DNA of 64,000 nt from Spirochaetes bacterium GWB1_60_80 (GCA_001829185.1 MIAR01000039.1:1-64000), one strand, 5' to 3'; positions 1 through 9,700 are shown, counted from the first letter of the stretch. The notes: generated from the letters alone by a model not told the origin. Numbers and translations are program-made.

Positions 1-74
1 CAGCGCTCGACTTTATAGCCCAAAGCCGCCGTTTAAGTCAATGGTGTTTCAGGAAATAGTGCACCTTATATCAA

Positions 75-869
75 CTATTTTTTGCGGGCTTGCAGCAAGC
101 GCTGGCAGGCTTCGGCAAATCCATGACCACAGGCTTTTTCGGTAACATACTTCGGCGGCTGCAGCATCAGATCGGCATACTGCCGGACGTTGGCCACACC
201 GCAACTGTGGCTGAAGCGACCGAACATCGGTTCGTCGTTCGGCGAGTCGCCTAAATAGAGCACGGCCGACTCATCATTTTTCGGGTCGTAGCCGTGCCGA
301 CTTGAAAGATAATATTCGGCCATCGACAGCTTGTCATAGTTACCATACCAACTGTTGACATGAATGGAGCTGACCTTGGCAACGGCGCCTTCAGCCTCGC
401 AGAAGGCCTTGACGGCCCGGGCCACGTCCAACCCCAGGTGGGGGGGCTCTTCGGCAAAATCCAAAGCAATATCGAACAGACGGTAAGGCTGATCCTTGGC
501 GATGCGCAAGCCCGCAAAACGGCGCAGCGCCCGTGCCGCCATGGCCTGCAGGCGAATGGCGTTGGCTTGAGGCTCGGGGGCGCAGGGATGGTATAGCCGC
601 TCCAGCTTGCCATGTTCATTATAGAAGACAAAAGCGCCATTCTCGCCGACGACGCCGCTAACTGGCCACTGTCGGGCGATCAGGTCGCACCAGCCAGCCG
701 GCCGGCCGGTGACCGGGATGGCCACCAAACCAGCAGCACGCAGCTCCCAGAGCGCGTCGAAGGACTCGCTCAATAACAAGCCGTCCTCGGTGATGGTGTC
801 GTCAATATCGAACAGGACAAAACGGATACCGGCCAAGCTGGCGGCCGGCAGCGCGGCGAAAGGCTTCAT
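75..869 (-). CDS. HAD-superfamily phosphatase (Cof/MPGP-like)
   Basis: A 264-aa cytoplasmic haloacid-dehalogenase-type phosphatase. The N-terminus carries motif I with the nucleophile (VLFDIDDTITEDG, about residues 17-29). A threonine motif II follows (PVTGRP), and motif IV is clear near the C-terminus (YLGDSPNDEPMF). The long middle segment fits a type II cap, as in Cof, sucrose-phosphate and mannosyl-3-phosphoglycerate phosphatases. The start at 869 overlaps the stop of the upstream phosphatidyltransferase by 4 bp (ATGA), so the two are co-transcribed and translationally coupled. Beside a phospholipid-synthesis gene it could dephosphorylate a lipid precursor such as phosphatidylglycerophosphate, but that is inference; the cap resembles sugar-phosphate phosphatases and the substrate is unknown. 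Confidence 0.8.
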   Translation of the reverse strand: MKPFAALPAASLAGIRFVLFDIDDTITEDGLLLSESFDALWELRAAGLVAIPVTGRPAGWCDLIARQWPVSGVVGENGAFVFYNEHGKLERLYHPCAPEPQANAIRLQAMAARALRRFAGLRIAKDQPYRLFDIALDFAEEPPHLGLDVARAVKAFCEAEGAVAKVSSIHVNSWYGNYDKLSMAEYYLSSRHGYDPKNDESAVLYLGDSPNDEPMFGRFSHSCGVANVRQYADLMLQPPKYVTEKACGHGFAEACQRLLQARKK

Positions 870-1456
870 GCGGCGGCGGCGTTCCGAGTGATCTTGCGGA
901 ATTGGATGATATAGTCGGCAAAAGATACCACTGTCAGTGCAACGCAAATGATATACAGCCACTGGACGCCTGAGTAAAGGCGATTTAGCCAGATGGCGTC
1001 AAACTGCAAACCGCTCAGGGTCCAGTACAACAGCGAGGCCAACACGCTCACGGCGTACATGAACGACTTTATCTTGCCACCTGGCCGTGCGCCCATGGTT
1101 ACCCGCTTCTCGATGAGCAGGAGGCGCAGGAAAAGCATGCTGTATTCGCGGAACAAGATGACCAGGAAGGCCCAGGCCGGCATGATGCCTACCATGATGA
1201 AGCAGACAAACGAGGTGAGGTGCGACAGCACATCGGCGAAGGGGTCGAACAGCTTGCCGAAGGAACTGACGCTCTTGGTGCCGCGCGCCACCATGCCGTC
1301 GATCATGTCGCTGATTTCCATAACCAGAAGCATCACCCACAGGATGATGGACAGGGCGACATGGGGCAGGCCGAGGGCGGCACCCCAGGTGAACAGAACG
1401 AAAAAAACCGGCGCCAGCGCGATACGGCTGGCGGTAACTTTGTCGGCGAGTGTCAT
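866..1456 (-). CDS. CDP-alcohol phosphatidyltransferase (PgsA-like)
   Basis: A 196-aa inner-membrane enzyme of the CDP-alcohol phosphatidyltransferase family, which moves a phosphatidyl group from CDP-diacylglycerol to an alcohol. The family signature DG-x2-AR-x8-G-x3-D-x3-D is complete (DMIDGMVARG followed by GKLFDPFAD). Several hydrophobic helices surround it. PgsA (glycerol-3-phosphate as acceptor) is the most likely identity, but other alcohols are possible. The ATG at 1456 is preferred over an in-frame TTG at 1492, because a good promoter (TTGACA-N18-CATACT) ends 6 nt before the ATG and no ribosome binding site is present. The gene is therefore probably translated from a leaderless mRNA. 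Confidence 0.8.
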   Translation of the reverse strand: MTLADKVTASRIALAPVFFVLFTWGAALGLPHVALSIILWVMLLVMEISDMIDGMVARGTKSVSSFGKLFDPFADVLSHLTSFVCFIMVGIMPAWAFLVILFREYSMLFLRLLLIEKRVTMGARPGGKIKSFMYAVSVLASLLYWTLSGLQFDAIWLNRLYSGVQWLYIICVALTVVSFADYIIQFRKITRNAAAA

Positions 1457-1462
1457 GGGCGC

Positions 1463-1492
1463 AGTATGGACAGCGAAGCAAGCGGCTGTCAA
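1463..1492 (-). promoter_or_regulatory. Promoter of the phosphatidyltransferase operon, leaderless type
   Basis: On the minus strand TTGACA (1487-1492) is followed after 18 bp by CATACT (1463-1468). The -10 ends 6 nt before the ATG, so the predicted transcript begins at or next to the start codon. Confidence 0.5.
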
Positions 1493-1515
1493 GCTGGGTC
1501 ACCAACTGATGCCAC

Positions 1516-1544
1516 TTGCCGCCCGCTTGGCTTCTCATTATCCT
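1516..1544 (+). promoter_or_regulatory. Promoter for the 1573 gene
   Basis: TTGCCG (1516-1521) and TATCCT (1539-1544) are 17 bp apart. They lie upstream of a gene with a normal AAGGAG ribosome binding site, and the site is divergent to the phosphatidyltransferase promoter. Confidence 0.4.
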
Positions 1545-1572
1545 ATAGGCAGATTGAGCAAGGAGTGACGCG

Positions 1573-2190
1573 ATGATTAAAACTGCCCTCGAGATAGCCA
1601 TGGAACGTACCAAAGACCTGAAAGTCGATACCAAGGCCCTGGCCAGGACGGAGGCCCGCAACGCTGGCAAGCGCCTGGCCGGTTCGTATCTAGCCGATCC
1701 GGCGGAGTTCGATTTTACCAAAGCTCTGGCTACCCTAACCAAGGATCAGAAAGAAGAAGCCCGAGCTGGTGCCTTCGAGGTGCTGGCCGCCCGCATCCAG
1801 CTGCCGGTGATGGCTAATCCAGAACAGGCCACCGAGCTGGCGGCGCTGGCGGCTGGATTTAAGTGCCTGAATTCAGCCTCGTTGGGCGTGAACAAGATCC
1901 AGTCCATCTTCGAGGAATTGGGCGGTTTCCTGCAACAGTTTCAGGAAAATGCCCGCAAGCTGGACGAGAATCTGCGCAAGCAATACGCCCCTCGCCTGAA
2001 GCAGAAGGAGCAGCAGCTGGCCATGCAGACCGGGCGGCCGGTACACCTCGACCCTCTCCAGGACCCGGAGTTCGCCGCCATCTACAAGCAGAACGCCAGC
2101 CAGCTGAAGGCGCAGTACCAGCAAGCCCTCGATGGCGTCAAGGGCGAGTTGGCCGCGCTCTGCGGGCTCCAGCTACCACAGGCCGACTAG
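1573..2190 (+). CDS. Conserved hypothetical helical protein
   Basis: A 205-aa soluble protein that I do not recognise. The sequence is rich in Ala, Lys, Glu and Gln and is probably almost all alpha-helical. A likely coiled coil runs through about residues 115-160 (QQFQENARKLDENLRKQ region), and a conserved-looking PVHLDPLQDPEF stretch follows. There is no signal peptide or membrane segment. The start is supported by AAGGAGTGACGCG directly before the ATG. The gene stands alone, divergent from the phosphatidyltransferase. The strong ribosome binding site and typical codon use make it a real gene, but nothing visible points to its job. Confidence 0.7.
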   Translation: MIKTALEIAMERTKDLKVDTKALARTEARNAGKRLAGSYLADPAEFDFTKALATLTKDQKEEARAGAFEVLAARIQLPVMANPEQATELAALAAGFKCLNSASLGVNKIQSIFEELGGFLQQFQENARKLDENLRKQYAPRLKQKEQQLAMQTGRPVHLDPLQDPEFAAIYKQNASQLKAQYQQALDGVKGELAALCGLQLPQAD

Positions 2191-2204
2191 CCAGCCAGCG
2201 GCAA

Positions 2205-2307
2205 CGCGGTAACCGCGACGGCCGGCTAGCGCCAGGGGCCACGGCGGTATCCTGCGCGGCCAGCCGCGCAGATAAAGCCACGGACCCGACGGCCGGCTTT
2301 GCCGGCC
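2205..2307 (+). repeat. Hairpin-rich spacer with duplicated GACGGCCGGCT
   Basis: After the stop at 2190 the spacer holds CGCGGT/ACCGCG (2205-2217) and a perfect hairpin GGCCGGC-TTT-GCCGGCC (2291-2307). The 11-mer GACGGCCGGCT occurs at 2217-2227 and 2288-2298. No U-tract follows, so intrinsic termination is only possible, not clear. Confidence 0.35.
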
Positions 2308-2343
2308 GGGGAGCCCGAAATTGACCGAACCAGCTGACATGCC

Positions 2344-2373
2344 TTGTCACTACAGCCGTTTCTCCGCTAGTGT
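2344..2373 (+). promoter_or_regulatory. Promoter for the 2380 lipoprotein, leaderless type
   Basis: TTGTCA (2344-2349), an 18-bp spacer and TAGTGT (2368-2373) end 6 nt before the ATG at 2380. No Shine-Dalgarno is present. Confidence 0.45.
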
Positions 2374-2379
2374 TGTGGC

Positions 2380-3648
2380 ATGAATACCAGCCACCGTCGC
2401 GCCAGGCTAGCCTTCGGCTGCCTCATGTTCCTGGCCGGGAGCCTCCTTGGCGCCTGCCGTTCGCCGCAAGACAGTATCGCCGAATTGTGGACGGACGTGC
2501 CGGAATTCGCCTTGTACGCCGCCGCCTTCAATACCAGCCAGCCGGAATACCGCATCCACGTCCAGTATGTGGAGAATCTGCCGTCCTCGGTCCAGCACGC
2601 CGCCGATAAACCGGCTTTGGTGATTGGGCGTTACCTGAAAAGCGCCACGCTACGGCCGTTTCTGCAACCGCTCGACTTCCTGTTTACCGAGTTGCGCCTG
2701 AACGAGCGCTTGTTCTACCCGAACCTGCTGACCAGTGGGCTGGCCGACAATCATCAGCTCCTGCTGCCGGTGTCGTTCAACCTGCCGATGATCATTTTTG
2801 CCCAGAGCGACGAGGCGGCCCGGGCCAACGATTTTACGATCAGCCTGGAGGAGCTGGAGACCAGCGCGGCCGCGTTTGACCGGCGCGAAAACGGCTCGTT
2901 CAACCGCATGGGCTACAGTCCGCGTTGGAGTCCGGCCTTCATGATGGCCGCCGCCCAGTTGTTAGGCGCCGATTTTCGGGAAAGCGACCCGATCCGCTGG
3001 AACCGCCTGATCCTTGACCCCTTCATCGCCAACCTGCGCCAGTGGATAGCCAACAGTCACGGTTCAGCCAAGGCTAGCGACGATTTCCGCTTCCGCTATC
3101 TGTATATCCCGGAGTACAAGGCGATCCAACAAGAGCGCATCCGCTTTGCCTGGATGGAATCAGCCGCCTTCTTCACCCTCAACCAGGAGTACCGCTCGGC
3201 GCTGTCCTTTCGCTGGTTCGGCGAGACAACGCGAGTGCGCGTGGAGGACGATATGGTATTTGCCGGGCTGGTGCGCAAGGCGCGCGGCTCGGCGGCCGCC
3301 GAGGCATTCCTAGCCTGGTTCTACCGCGAGGAAACCCAACAAGCCCTACTCACGGACGCCAAGTTGACCCGACTAATGGAGACATCCTTCGGGTTGGCCG
3401 GTGGCTTCTCAGCCCTGCGGACGGTAAACGAGAATTTCTTCGTTGATTTTTACCCGGCCTTGTTGGGTAAGCTGACGCCGCCTGATTTCCTACAGGTAAC
3501 CGGCGACTTGCCGGCAACCTGGCCGGCCATGAAACGCGATGTCGTCCTGCCTTTCCTGCTGGAGGCCACCGCCGAGGAACCGCCGGCCGACCTGTTTGGC
3601 ACCCTCGACCTGCGGCTGCGCAACTGGCTTAAGCAGAATGGCCTCTAG
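2380..3648 (+). CDS. Solute-binding-like lipoprotein
   Basis: A 422-aa exported lipoprotein. The N-terminus has a charged start, a hydrophobic helix and a lipobox (SLLGAC, Cys at about residue 26), so the mature protein should be lipid-anchored. The body (for example AFNTSQPEYRIHVQYV near the start and AEAFLAWFYREETQQALL late) resembles the two-lobed extracellular solute-binding proteins of ABC importers, including the late helix usual in that fold. No permease or ATPase gene is adjacent, so it may be an orphan binding protein or a structural relative with another role. The stop lies 6 bp from the convergent dusB stop. Confidence 0.6.
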   Translation: MNTSHRRARLAFGCLMFLAGSLLGACRSPQDSIAELWTDVPEFALYAAAFNTSQPEYRIHVQYVENLPSSVQHAADKPALVIGRYLKSATLRPFLQPLDFLFTELRLNERLFYPNLLTSGLADNHQLLLPVSFNLPMIIFAQSDEAARANDFTISLEELETSAAAFDRRENGSFNRMGYSPRWSPAFMMAAAQLLGADFRESDPIRWNRLILDPFIANLRQWIANSHGSAKASDDFRFRYLYIPEYKAIQQERIRFAWMESAAFFTLNQEYRSALSFRWFGETTRVRVEDDMVFAGLVRKARGSAAAEAFLAWFYREETQQALLTDAKLTRLMETSFGLAGGFSALRTVNENFFVDFYPALLGKLTPPDFLQVTGDLPATWPAMKRDVVLPFLLEATAEEPPADLFGTLDLRLRNWLKQNGL

Positions 3649-3654
3649 AACCGG

Positions 3655-4698
3655 CTAGTCCTCGGCTGGTTCTGCGGCGTCGGCCACCGACGGCAACGAT
3701 TCTTTCCAGCGTTCAAAAAAAATCTCATACTCGGCGGGCGTGGCGCAGCGCACCGCCAGATTGCGCAGTTCCGCGCCGTGCGGCACGCCTTTAAGGTACG
3801 AACAGGCTTGCTTGCGGAATTCGACGCCGGCGGTATGTTGGTCGTAGAACTCCAGCGACAGCCGGAAATGATGGCGGGCCGTGGCCAGGCGCAAGGCACT
3901 GTCGATGACCGGCTCGGCTGAACCCTCAAGGGCGGCCTTGATGCGGCTAAAGACGAAGGGATTGCCCATGGCGCCGCGCGCTACCATGATACCGGCCACC
4001 CGTCCAGCGCCCGGCGTCGAATCGCCCAGGATGGCCAGGGCGTCAGCCGGGGTAAAAATGTCACCGGAGGCGAAGACCGGTACCGGCACGGCGGCGGCTA
4101 GGCGGCCAAAGGCGGCGCGCTCGGCCTGGCCGCTGTAGGCTTGGTGCCGGGTACGGGCATGCAGGGTGACGGCCTTGGCGCCGGCCGCTACGGTCCGCTC
4201 GGCTACCTCCAGATAATTAATGGAATCGTCGTCCCAACCCAGCCGGATCTTGACCGTGACGGGAATGGCCGTGGCCGCGCTCATGGCCTCGACGATGGCG
4301 CACAGCCGCGGCAGGTCGCGCATCAAGGCCGAGCCGGCGCCATTGCGCACGATCTTGGGCACCGGGCAGCCCGAGTTGATGTCGATGACGCTCGGATGCC
4401 AACGGTCAGCCACTAGGGCGGCGGCGCGGGCCATGACTTCCGGATTGGCGCCGAACAGTTGGACGGCGTTTTCGGTCTCGTTGGCGGCGCGCTGCAGGAG
4501 CACTTCGGTCTTGACCGAATCGCGGATCAGCGCCTCCGAACTGACCATCTCGGTATAGGCCAAGTCGCATCCGGCATCGAGACAAACCGAGCGGTAGGCG
4601 GCGTCGGAATAGCCCGCCACCGGAGCGAGAAAAATATTACCTTTTGTAATGTAGCCGCCGATGCGGACGGGGTGGTGCAAGCCGATTGGCTGAATCAT
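3655..4698 (-). CDS. dusB: tRNA-dihydrouridine synthase DusB
   Basis: A 347-aa flavoenzyme that reduces uridine to dihydrouridine in tRNA. The FMN-binding start ([15 protein letters not shown]) and the catalytic cysteine motif ([16 protein letters not shown]) match the DusB branch. A TIM-barrel [10 protein letters not shown] segment follows, and a helical C-terminal domain (about residues 245-330) would bind tRNA. The start overlaps the end of mnmG by 4 bp and an AGGAG site lies before it, so it is the third gene of the mnmE-mnmG-dusB tRNA-modification operon. Length fits the family. Confidence 0.93.
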   Translation of the reverse strand: MIQPIGLHHPVRIGGYITKGNIFLAPVAGYSDAAYRSVCLDAGCDLAYTEMVSSEALIRDSVKTEVLLQRAANETENAVQLFGANPEVMARAAALVADRWHPSVIDINSGCPVPKIVRNGAGSALMRDLPRLCAIVEAMSAATAIPVTVKIRLGWDDDSINYLEVAERTVAAGAKAVTLHARTRHQAYSGQAERAAFGRLAAAVPVPVFASGDIFTPADALAILGDSTPGAGRVAGIMVARGAMGNPFVFSRIKAALEGSAEPVIDSALRLATARHHFRLSLEFYDQHTAGVEFRKQACSYLKGVPHGAELRNLAVRCATPAEYEIFFERWKESLPSVADAAEPAED

Positions 4699-6626
4699 GA
4701 AGCGGCTCCTGAGTTTTCTGGCGACGGCGGCGCCGGCGAAGCGTTGGCGGCAGCGCTGGCCAGACTTGCTGGGTTAGCCGCGCTGCCCTTGCCGGCCAGC
4801 TTCATGGCTAGCAAGGCGATGTCGGCCGGGCGCACGCCAGGAATGCGGCTGGCTTGGCCCAGGCTGAGCGGTCGGGTGGCGCGCAATTTCTCTAGGCTCT
4901 CGGCGGAAAGTCCGGCTACGCCGCCGTAATCATAGCTGGCGGGAATACTCAGCCCGTCCAGCCGCCCCAAGCGGGCGGTCAGCCGATCTTCCTTGGCGAT
5001 ATAGCCCTCATAGCGGATATCGAGCTTGACGCCCTCTAGCCATTCCGCCGGCCAGGCACCCAGTTCGGGCACCAGAAGCTCCGCCGTCAGGCCGGCGACT
5101 TTCGGGTCGCGCAGGGCCTTGGCCAGACTCTCGCCAAGATGCGGCTGCAGGCAAGGGTTGGCGGCGGTATCGGCCCCGGCCACCCGCCGGGAGTTGAGCA
5201 ATTCTTTTATAGCATCAAGCCCGGCGGTCTTGCGGGCGAAGGCTGTGGCGCGATCGGCCGCCACCAAGCCAACCCGCTGCCCGATCGGCGTCAGGCGGCG
5301 GTCGGCGGTATCGTGGCGCAAGCTGAGGCGGCGCTCGGCGCGGCTGGTGAACATGCGGTACGGCTCCTTGGTGCCCAAGGTGACCAGGTCGTCGACCAGC
5401 ACGCCGATATAGCTTTCGCCGCGCGACAGCAGCAGCGGCGGCTCGCCGCGCAGCGATAGCGCCGCGTTGATGCCGGCCAACAAACCCTGCGCGGCCGCCT
5501 CCTCGTAGCCGGAGGTGCCATTGGTCTGCCCGGCCGGGTAGAAGCCGGCCAGCCGTTTGGACTCCAGCGTCGGCAGCAGATCGAGCGGGTCGAGGTAGTC
5601 GTACTCGACGGCGTAGCCCGGCCGAACCATGACGGCGTCGGCGAAGCCCGGCATGGTGGCGATAAAGGCGCGCTGCACCTCTTCCGGCAGCGAGCTGGAC
5701 AGCCCGTTGAGGTACAGTTCGTCGGTATGCCGGCCTTCCGGCTCGACGAAGATCTGGTGGCGGTCGCGATCCGGAAAGCGCACCACCTTGTCCTCGATGC
5801 TCGGGCAGTAGCGTGGGCCAAGGCCGACGATCTCGCCGGAATACAGCGGCGAGCGGTGGATATTGGCGCGGATAAGGTCGTGGGTGCGCCGGTTGGTCCA
5901 GGTGATGTGACAGGGCTGGTCGTCGATGGCCAGCCGCTCGTTCAGGAAGGAAAACGGCTGGATGTTGGCGTCGCCATACTGGGCTTCGAGGGCGGCGAAA
6001 TCCACCGAGGCCGATTTGATACGGGCCGGCGTGCCGGTCTTCATGCGCCCGACCGGGAAACCCTGGGCGCGCAGCCAGTCGCCCAGGCCGAGGGCGGCCG
6101 GCTCGCCCAACCGGCCGGACGAGGCGCGGTGCTCACCGATGAAGATGCGTCCGCCCATGAAGGTACCGGAAGCCAGGATGACCCGCGACGCGGCCAGGCG
6201 GTTGCCCCGCTCGGTGGCGACGCCCTCGACGCGCCGGCCGTCGGCCGATACCAACAGGCTGGTGACGGTGTCCATGAAAATCCGCAGGCCAGGCTGGCCT
6301 TCCACCATGCGGCGCGCCAACGCGGCGTAGGCGGCCTTGTCGGCCTGGGCGCGCGGCGCCTGCACGGCCGGGCCGCGCGAACGGTTGAGCATCCGCCACT
6401 GCAGCATGGCGGCGTCGGCCAGCATACCCATCTGGCCGCCCAGGGCATCGATCTCGCGCACCAGGTTGCCCTTGGACAAGCCGCCGATGGCCGGGTTGCA
6501 GGACAAGCGCCCGATGCAGTCCGGATCCTGGGTTACGAGGACCGTCCGGCAGCCAAGCCGGGCGGCGGCCAGGGAAGCCTCGATGCCGGCATGGCCGCCA
6601 CCGATTACTATTATATCACAATCCAT
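4695..6626 (-). CDS. mnmG: tRNA uridine-5-carboxymethylaminomethyl modification enzyme MnmG (GidA)
   Basis: A 643-aa FAD protein that with MnmE builds the 5-carboxymethylaminomethyl group on the wobble uridine of certain tRNAs. The Rossmann FAD motif ([17 protein letters not shown]) starts at about residue 8. The MnmG signatures [27 protein letters not shown] and [19 protein letters not shown] are present. The helical C-terminal domain that contacts MnmE ends in a low-complexity Ala/Ser/Pro tail (from about residue 610) not usual for the family. It lies 36 bp after mnmE and overlaps dusB. Confidence 0.96.
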   Translation of the reverse strand: MDCDIIVIGGGHAGIEASLAAARLGCRTVLVTQDPDCIGRLSCNPAIGGLSKGNLVREIDALGGQMGMLADAAMLQWRMLNRSRGPAVQAPRAQADKAAYAALARRMVEGQPGLRIFMDTVTSLLVSADGRRVEGVATERGNRLAASRVILASGTFMGGRIFIGEHRASSGRLGEPAALGLGDWLRAQGFPVGRMKTGTPARIKSASVDFAALEAQYGDANIQPFSFLNERLAIDDQPCHITWTNRRTHDLIRANIHRSPLYSGEIVGLGPRYCPSIEDKVVRFPDRDRHQIFVEPEGRHTDELYLNGLSSSLPEEVQRAFIATMPGFADAVMVRPGYAVEYDYLDPLDLLPTLESKRLAGFYPAGQTNGTSGYEEAAAQGLLAGINAALSLRGEPPLLLSRGESYIGVLVDDLVTLGTKEPYRMFTSRAERRLSLRHDTADRRLTPIGQRVGLVAADRATAFARKTAGLDAIKELLNSRRVAGADTAANPCLQPHLGESLAKALRDPKVAGLTAELLVPELGAWPAEWLEGVKLDIRYEGYIAKEDRLTARLGRLDGLSIPASYDYGGVAGLSAESLEKLRATRPLSLGQASRIPGVRPADIALLAMKLAGKGSAANPASLASAAANASPAPPSPENSGAAS

Positions 6627-6662
6627 GATTCATCCTGACTTGGCGGACTGGCCGTGCAGCCG

Positions 6663-8099
6663 TCACTTGCCGACACAAAAACTGGAAAACAGCGCGTCGA
6701 GTATATCCGCGCTGGTGGTTTCGCCGCTTAGCTCGCCGAGGGCGGCCAGGGCGGCCTGGATGTCGACCGCTACCATGTCCAGGCCGAAACCGGCGTGGAC
6801 GAAAGCAGTTTCGGCCACGCCCTCCGGCTGGTCAATGGCGCCGGATCCCAGCAAGCCGAGCGCGTCATCCAGGGCCGCCACGGCGCGCAGCAACGCCTGC
6901 CGTTGGCGGTCGCTGGTGATGGCCAATCCGTCCGGGTCCGGCAGGGCTTCGCCGGCGGCTGGCATGCCCACCAGGGCCGTCCGCAGCGCCGCCACCAGGG
7001 CCGACTCGCCCTGGCCATCCAGGGCGGAAAGGCCCAACCACCGGCGGCCATCAGCCGGAGCGGCGCCGGCCGCCGAGTTGTCCAGCTTGTTCCAGACCGC
7101 CAGCAGCGGCCGCTGTACTTCAGACAAGAAAGCTTGGTCGCCTACCTCGAGACCAGCTACGGCGTCGACCACGTACAGCACCAGATCAGCGGCCTCACAC
7201 AGCAGGCGGGAGCGGCGCATGCCCTCACCTTCCACCAGGTCGGCCGAATCGCGCAGGCCAGCGGTATCGATCAGCGTCACCGGGAAACCGTCGAGGTCGA
7301 GCACGGCCTCGACGTAGTCGCGCGTCGTGCCCGGCTGGCTGGAGACGATGGCGCGCTCCTGCTTGAGCAGGCAGTTGAACAGCGAGCTCTTGCCGGCGTT
7401 GGTGCGGCCAGCGATGACCACGCGGGCCCCGTCGCGCAGCAGGCGGCCGACCCGGTAGGTAGCGGCCAAGTTGGCGCAGCCATCGCGTACCGCGGCCAGG
7501 GCCGCGCGCTCGTCCAGAAAATCCTCCGGGCTCTCGTCCTCGCCGTAATCCAGGCGCAAGGCGCAAGCCGCCGCCAGCCGCACCAGCTCGCGGTGCAGCA
7601 GCTCCAGACGACGGGACAGTTCGCCGCCCAAGCGGGCCAGGGCATTGCCGCGGGCGCCGGCCGTCCTGGCCTTGACCAGCTCGTCGACCGCCTCGGCGCG
7701 GGCCAGATCCAGCTTGCCGTTGATGAAAGCCCGAAAGGTGAACTCACCGGGCAAGGCGCGCTGGAAGCCGACCGCCGTGAGAGTCTCCATGACGGCATCG
7801 ACCACGGTCTGGCCGCCGTGGCACAGGACATCGACCCCGTCTTGGCCGGTATAGCCGGCTGGAGCGCGAAACACCAAGGCCAGTACCTCGTCGACCGGCC
7901 GTTTGCCCGGTCCGACGATCCGACCGTACACCGCCTGGTGACTCGGCGCGGCGAGCAAGATGCCCGGCCGCGAGAAAACCCGGGCCAGGCGCTCGATGCT
8001 ACCCGGCCCGGCAGTACGGACGACGGCGATGGCGGCATCGCCCGGCGCGCTAGCCCGGGCGGCAATATCGTCATCAGTCTGGAGGTAGGCACGCTTCAT
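6663..8099 (-). CDS. mnmE: tRNA modification GTPase MnmE (TrmE)
   Basis: A 478-aa potassium-activated GTPase, partner of MnmG in wobble-uridine modification. The N-terminal folate-binding domain ends near residue 120. The helical domain follows, with the G domain inserted at about 210-380: G1 GRTNAGKSS, G3 DTAG, G4 NKLD. The protein ends with the diagnostic C-terminal CVGK that supplies the conserved cysteine. In G1 a Thr replaces the usual Pro (GRPNAGKSS in most). The ATG at 8099 is chosen because family proteins begin near it and a promoter (TTGCTA-N17-TATCGT) ends 6 nt upstream. No ribosome binding site is present. Confidence 0.95.
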   Translation of the reverse strand: MKRAYLQTDDDIAARASAPGDAAIAVVRTAGPGSIERLARVFSRPGILLAAPSHQAVYGRIVGPGKRPVDEVLALVFRAPAGYTGQDGVDVLCHGGQTVVDAVMETLTAVGFQRALPGEFTFRAFINGKLDLARAEAVDELVKARTAGARGNALARLGGELSRRLELLHRELVRLAAACALRLDYGEDESPEDFLDERAALAAVRDGCANLAATYRVGRLLRDGARVVIAGRTNAGKSSLFNCLLKQERAIVSSQPGTTRDYVEAVLDLDGFPVTLIDTAGLRDSADLVEGEGMRRSRLLCEAADLVLYVVDAVAGLEVGDQAFLSEVQRPLLAVWNKLDNSAAGAAPADGRRWLGLSALDGQGESALVAALRTALVGMPAAGEALPDPDGLAITSDRQRQALLRAVAALDDALGLLGSGAIDQPEGVAETAFVHAGFGLDMVAVDIQAALAALGELSGETTSADILDALFSSFCVGK

Positions 8100-8105
8100 G
8101 GGCCT

Positions 8106-8134
8106 ACGATAGCGTCTGCGCTTTTTTTTAGCAA
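8106..8134 (-). promoter_or_regulatory. mnmE operon promoter, leaderless type
   Basis: On the minus strand TTGCTA (8129-8134), 17 bp, then TATCGT (8106-8111). Only 6 nt separate the -10 from the ATG at 8099. Confidence 0.45.
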
Positions 8135-8254
8135 TAGCAAGGCCGTGTACTGGACAAACCGAGGTGGATACTCGATAGTATACTCGGTACAACGGATCGC
8201 CAAATATGTCAGTAGTCATTCAACACCAACTGACGCGTTATCAAGGAGGAATTA

Positions 8255-9589
8255 ATGAAGCATTTTATCCGCCTCTCAGTCGCATTGTGCCTGCTAGCCT
8301 GCGCCGGGAGTTTATTCGGCCAAGCCCAAGTCAGCGAAAAGCAGGAAATCGCCATTTTCGCCCTCGGCTATTATGGCTACACCATCCCGGCCCAAGCCTT
8401 GGGCACTATCGATGTCGATATTCAACGCGTCTTTCTGGATCTGGGCCGCTTTACCATCATGGGCATGCAGCAGCGTTTTGCCGCCGGTGACATCAATACC
8501 TTCATTGAAACCATCCGGCGCTCCAAGGAAGAGAACTTCGTCATGCCGGAACGCTTCATGTTCGGCGAAGCCTTCCTGACCGACGACGAATTTAATAAAA
8601 TCGTCGGCGCCTTCATCGTGGCAGTGCCGGTAGTCACTTCGTTCAATAGCCAATTCTCCAATAACGAGTGGAAAACCGACATCAAGACCAATGTCAGCTT
8701 CATCCAAGTGTCGTCCGGCGAGCTGATCGGCCTTGCCAACGTCGAAACATCGGGCACCAGCCGCGAAACCCAGTTTAAGTCGATCCAATCGGCCATCGAT
8801 GGTATCCCGATGCAGCTGCAATATGAAATCCGCAGTATCTCCCAGTTCCAGCTGCGCACCCGCGTGCTCACCGCCAGCGGCGGCACAGTCCGCCTCGAGC
8901 TGGGCACCAATATGGGCATTAAGCTTGGCGACGAATACCGCGTGTTGCGCGAAATTACCGTCGGTGACTTCGTAGACGTCGAGGACGCCGGCGTCCTCTT
9001 GATCAGCAATGTTGGCGAGCGCAGTTCCGAGGCCGTCGTGCTCTACTCTGACATTCCGCTGGCCCAGGACGTGCCGCTGCAGGAACTGCCGCGTCAGGGC
9101 GCGGATATCGCCTTCTATGGCAACTATTACTCCTATCTGGACATTAACTATAATAGCAATCCCAGCACCATCGCTCTCGGATTCCGTACCGAGCTGACCC
9201 GCGGCTTTTTTAACCTGCGTCCCTATGCAGCCTTTCAGGTCCTGCTGGATATGGAAAAGGCCATTCCAATCAACCTTTTCGTTGGTGGTATGTACTCCAT
9301 GTACATGGGACGCCTGGAAGTAGGCGGTCGAGCGGCCGTCGTTGGCGGATCGAATGTGATCCTCGCCATCATCGACAACCTCATTAATCAGACCGATGAC
9401 ACGTACCTCAGCCATTACGGCCTTTCAGCCGGTGGCTACGCTTCCTGGCTGCTGACGCGGGACATGAAGCTGTTCGTCAATGCCCAGTTAGATTTTATGC
9501 TCGGCGTCCTAGATGGCTTAGGCGCTGGCGAAGCCTGGAACACCTACGGCGGTATCCAGATCGGCGTCGGAGCAACCTTTAAGCTCTGA
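8255..9589 (+). CDS. Exported CsgG/FlgT-like protein, possible outer-membrane C-terminus
   Basis: A 444-aa secreted protein with a signal peptide (MKHFIRLSVALCLLACAG, cleavage near LFGQA). The first third (KQEIAIFALGYYGYTI, then VFLDLGRFTIMGM) resembles the nucleotide-binding-like fold of CsgG and related envelope proteins. The middle (GGTVRLELGTNMGIKLGDEY) has the spacing of an FlgT C-terminal/SH3-like domain. The last 160 residues alternate aromatic and small residues in short strands and end on Leu, as expected for an outer-membrane barrel. A very strong ribosome binding site (AAGGAGGAATTA) fixes the start. A TATACT box sits at 8179-8184 without a convincing -35. The exact function is not known to me. 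Confidence 0.6.
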   Translation: MKHFIRLSVALCLLACAGSLFGQAQVSEKQEIAIFALGYYGYTIPAQALGTIDVDIQRVFLDLGRFTIMGMQQRFAAGDINTFIETIRRSKEENFVMPERFMFGEAFLTDDEFNKIVGAFIVAVPVVTSFNSQFSNNEWKTDIKTNVSFIQVSSGELIGLANVETSGTSRETQFKSIQSAIDGIPMQLQYEIRSISQFQLRTRVLTASGGTVRLELGTNMGIKLGDEYRVLREITVGDFVDVEDAGVLLISNVGERSSEAVVLYSDIPLAQDVPLQELPRQGADIAFYGNYYSYLDINYNSNPSTIALGFRTELTRGFFNLRPYAAFQVLLDMEKAIPINLFVGGMYSMYMGRLEVGGRAAVVGGSNVILAIIDNLINQTDDTYLSHYGLSAGGYASWLLTRDMKLFVNAQLDFMLGVLDGLGAGEAWNTYGGIQIGVGATFKL

Positions 9590-9654
9590 CCGGCTTCAGC
9601 TGAACCTGCCCCTGCCATGCAGTCGGCTAGGTTTAGCCAGCCACGACCAACCAA

Positions 9655-9700
9655 GCCCTGCTGCCCGACCGCTCCACCAAGGTCGGCCGGACAACAGGGC
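9655..9700 (+). other. Stem-loop before the 9720 operon
   Basis: GCCCTG (9655-9660) pairs with CAGGGC (9695-9700), and inside it CCGACC (9665-9670) pairs with GGTCGG (9681-9686). No U-tract follows. It could end the upstream transcript or lie in the leader of the next gene. Confidence 0.35.

Noticed and set aside
32-74. Gene remnant at the left edge
   Set aside because: Too short; no coding signal before the HAD gene's stop.
4695-8099. Replication origin near mnmG/mnmE
   Set aside because: No DnaA-box cluster or dnaA/dnaN genes were seen, and parAB is 18 kb away.
8179-8184. Firm promoter for the 8255 gene
   Set aside because: TATACT is good, but no -35 box with acceptable spacing was found.
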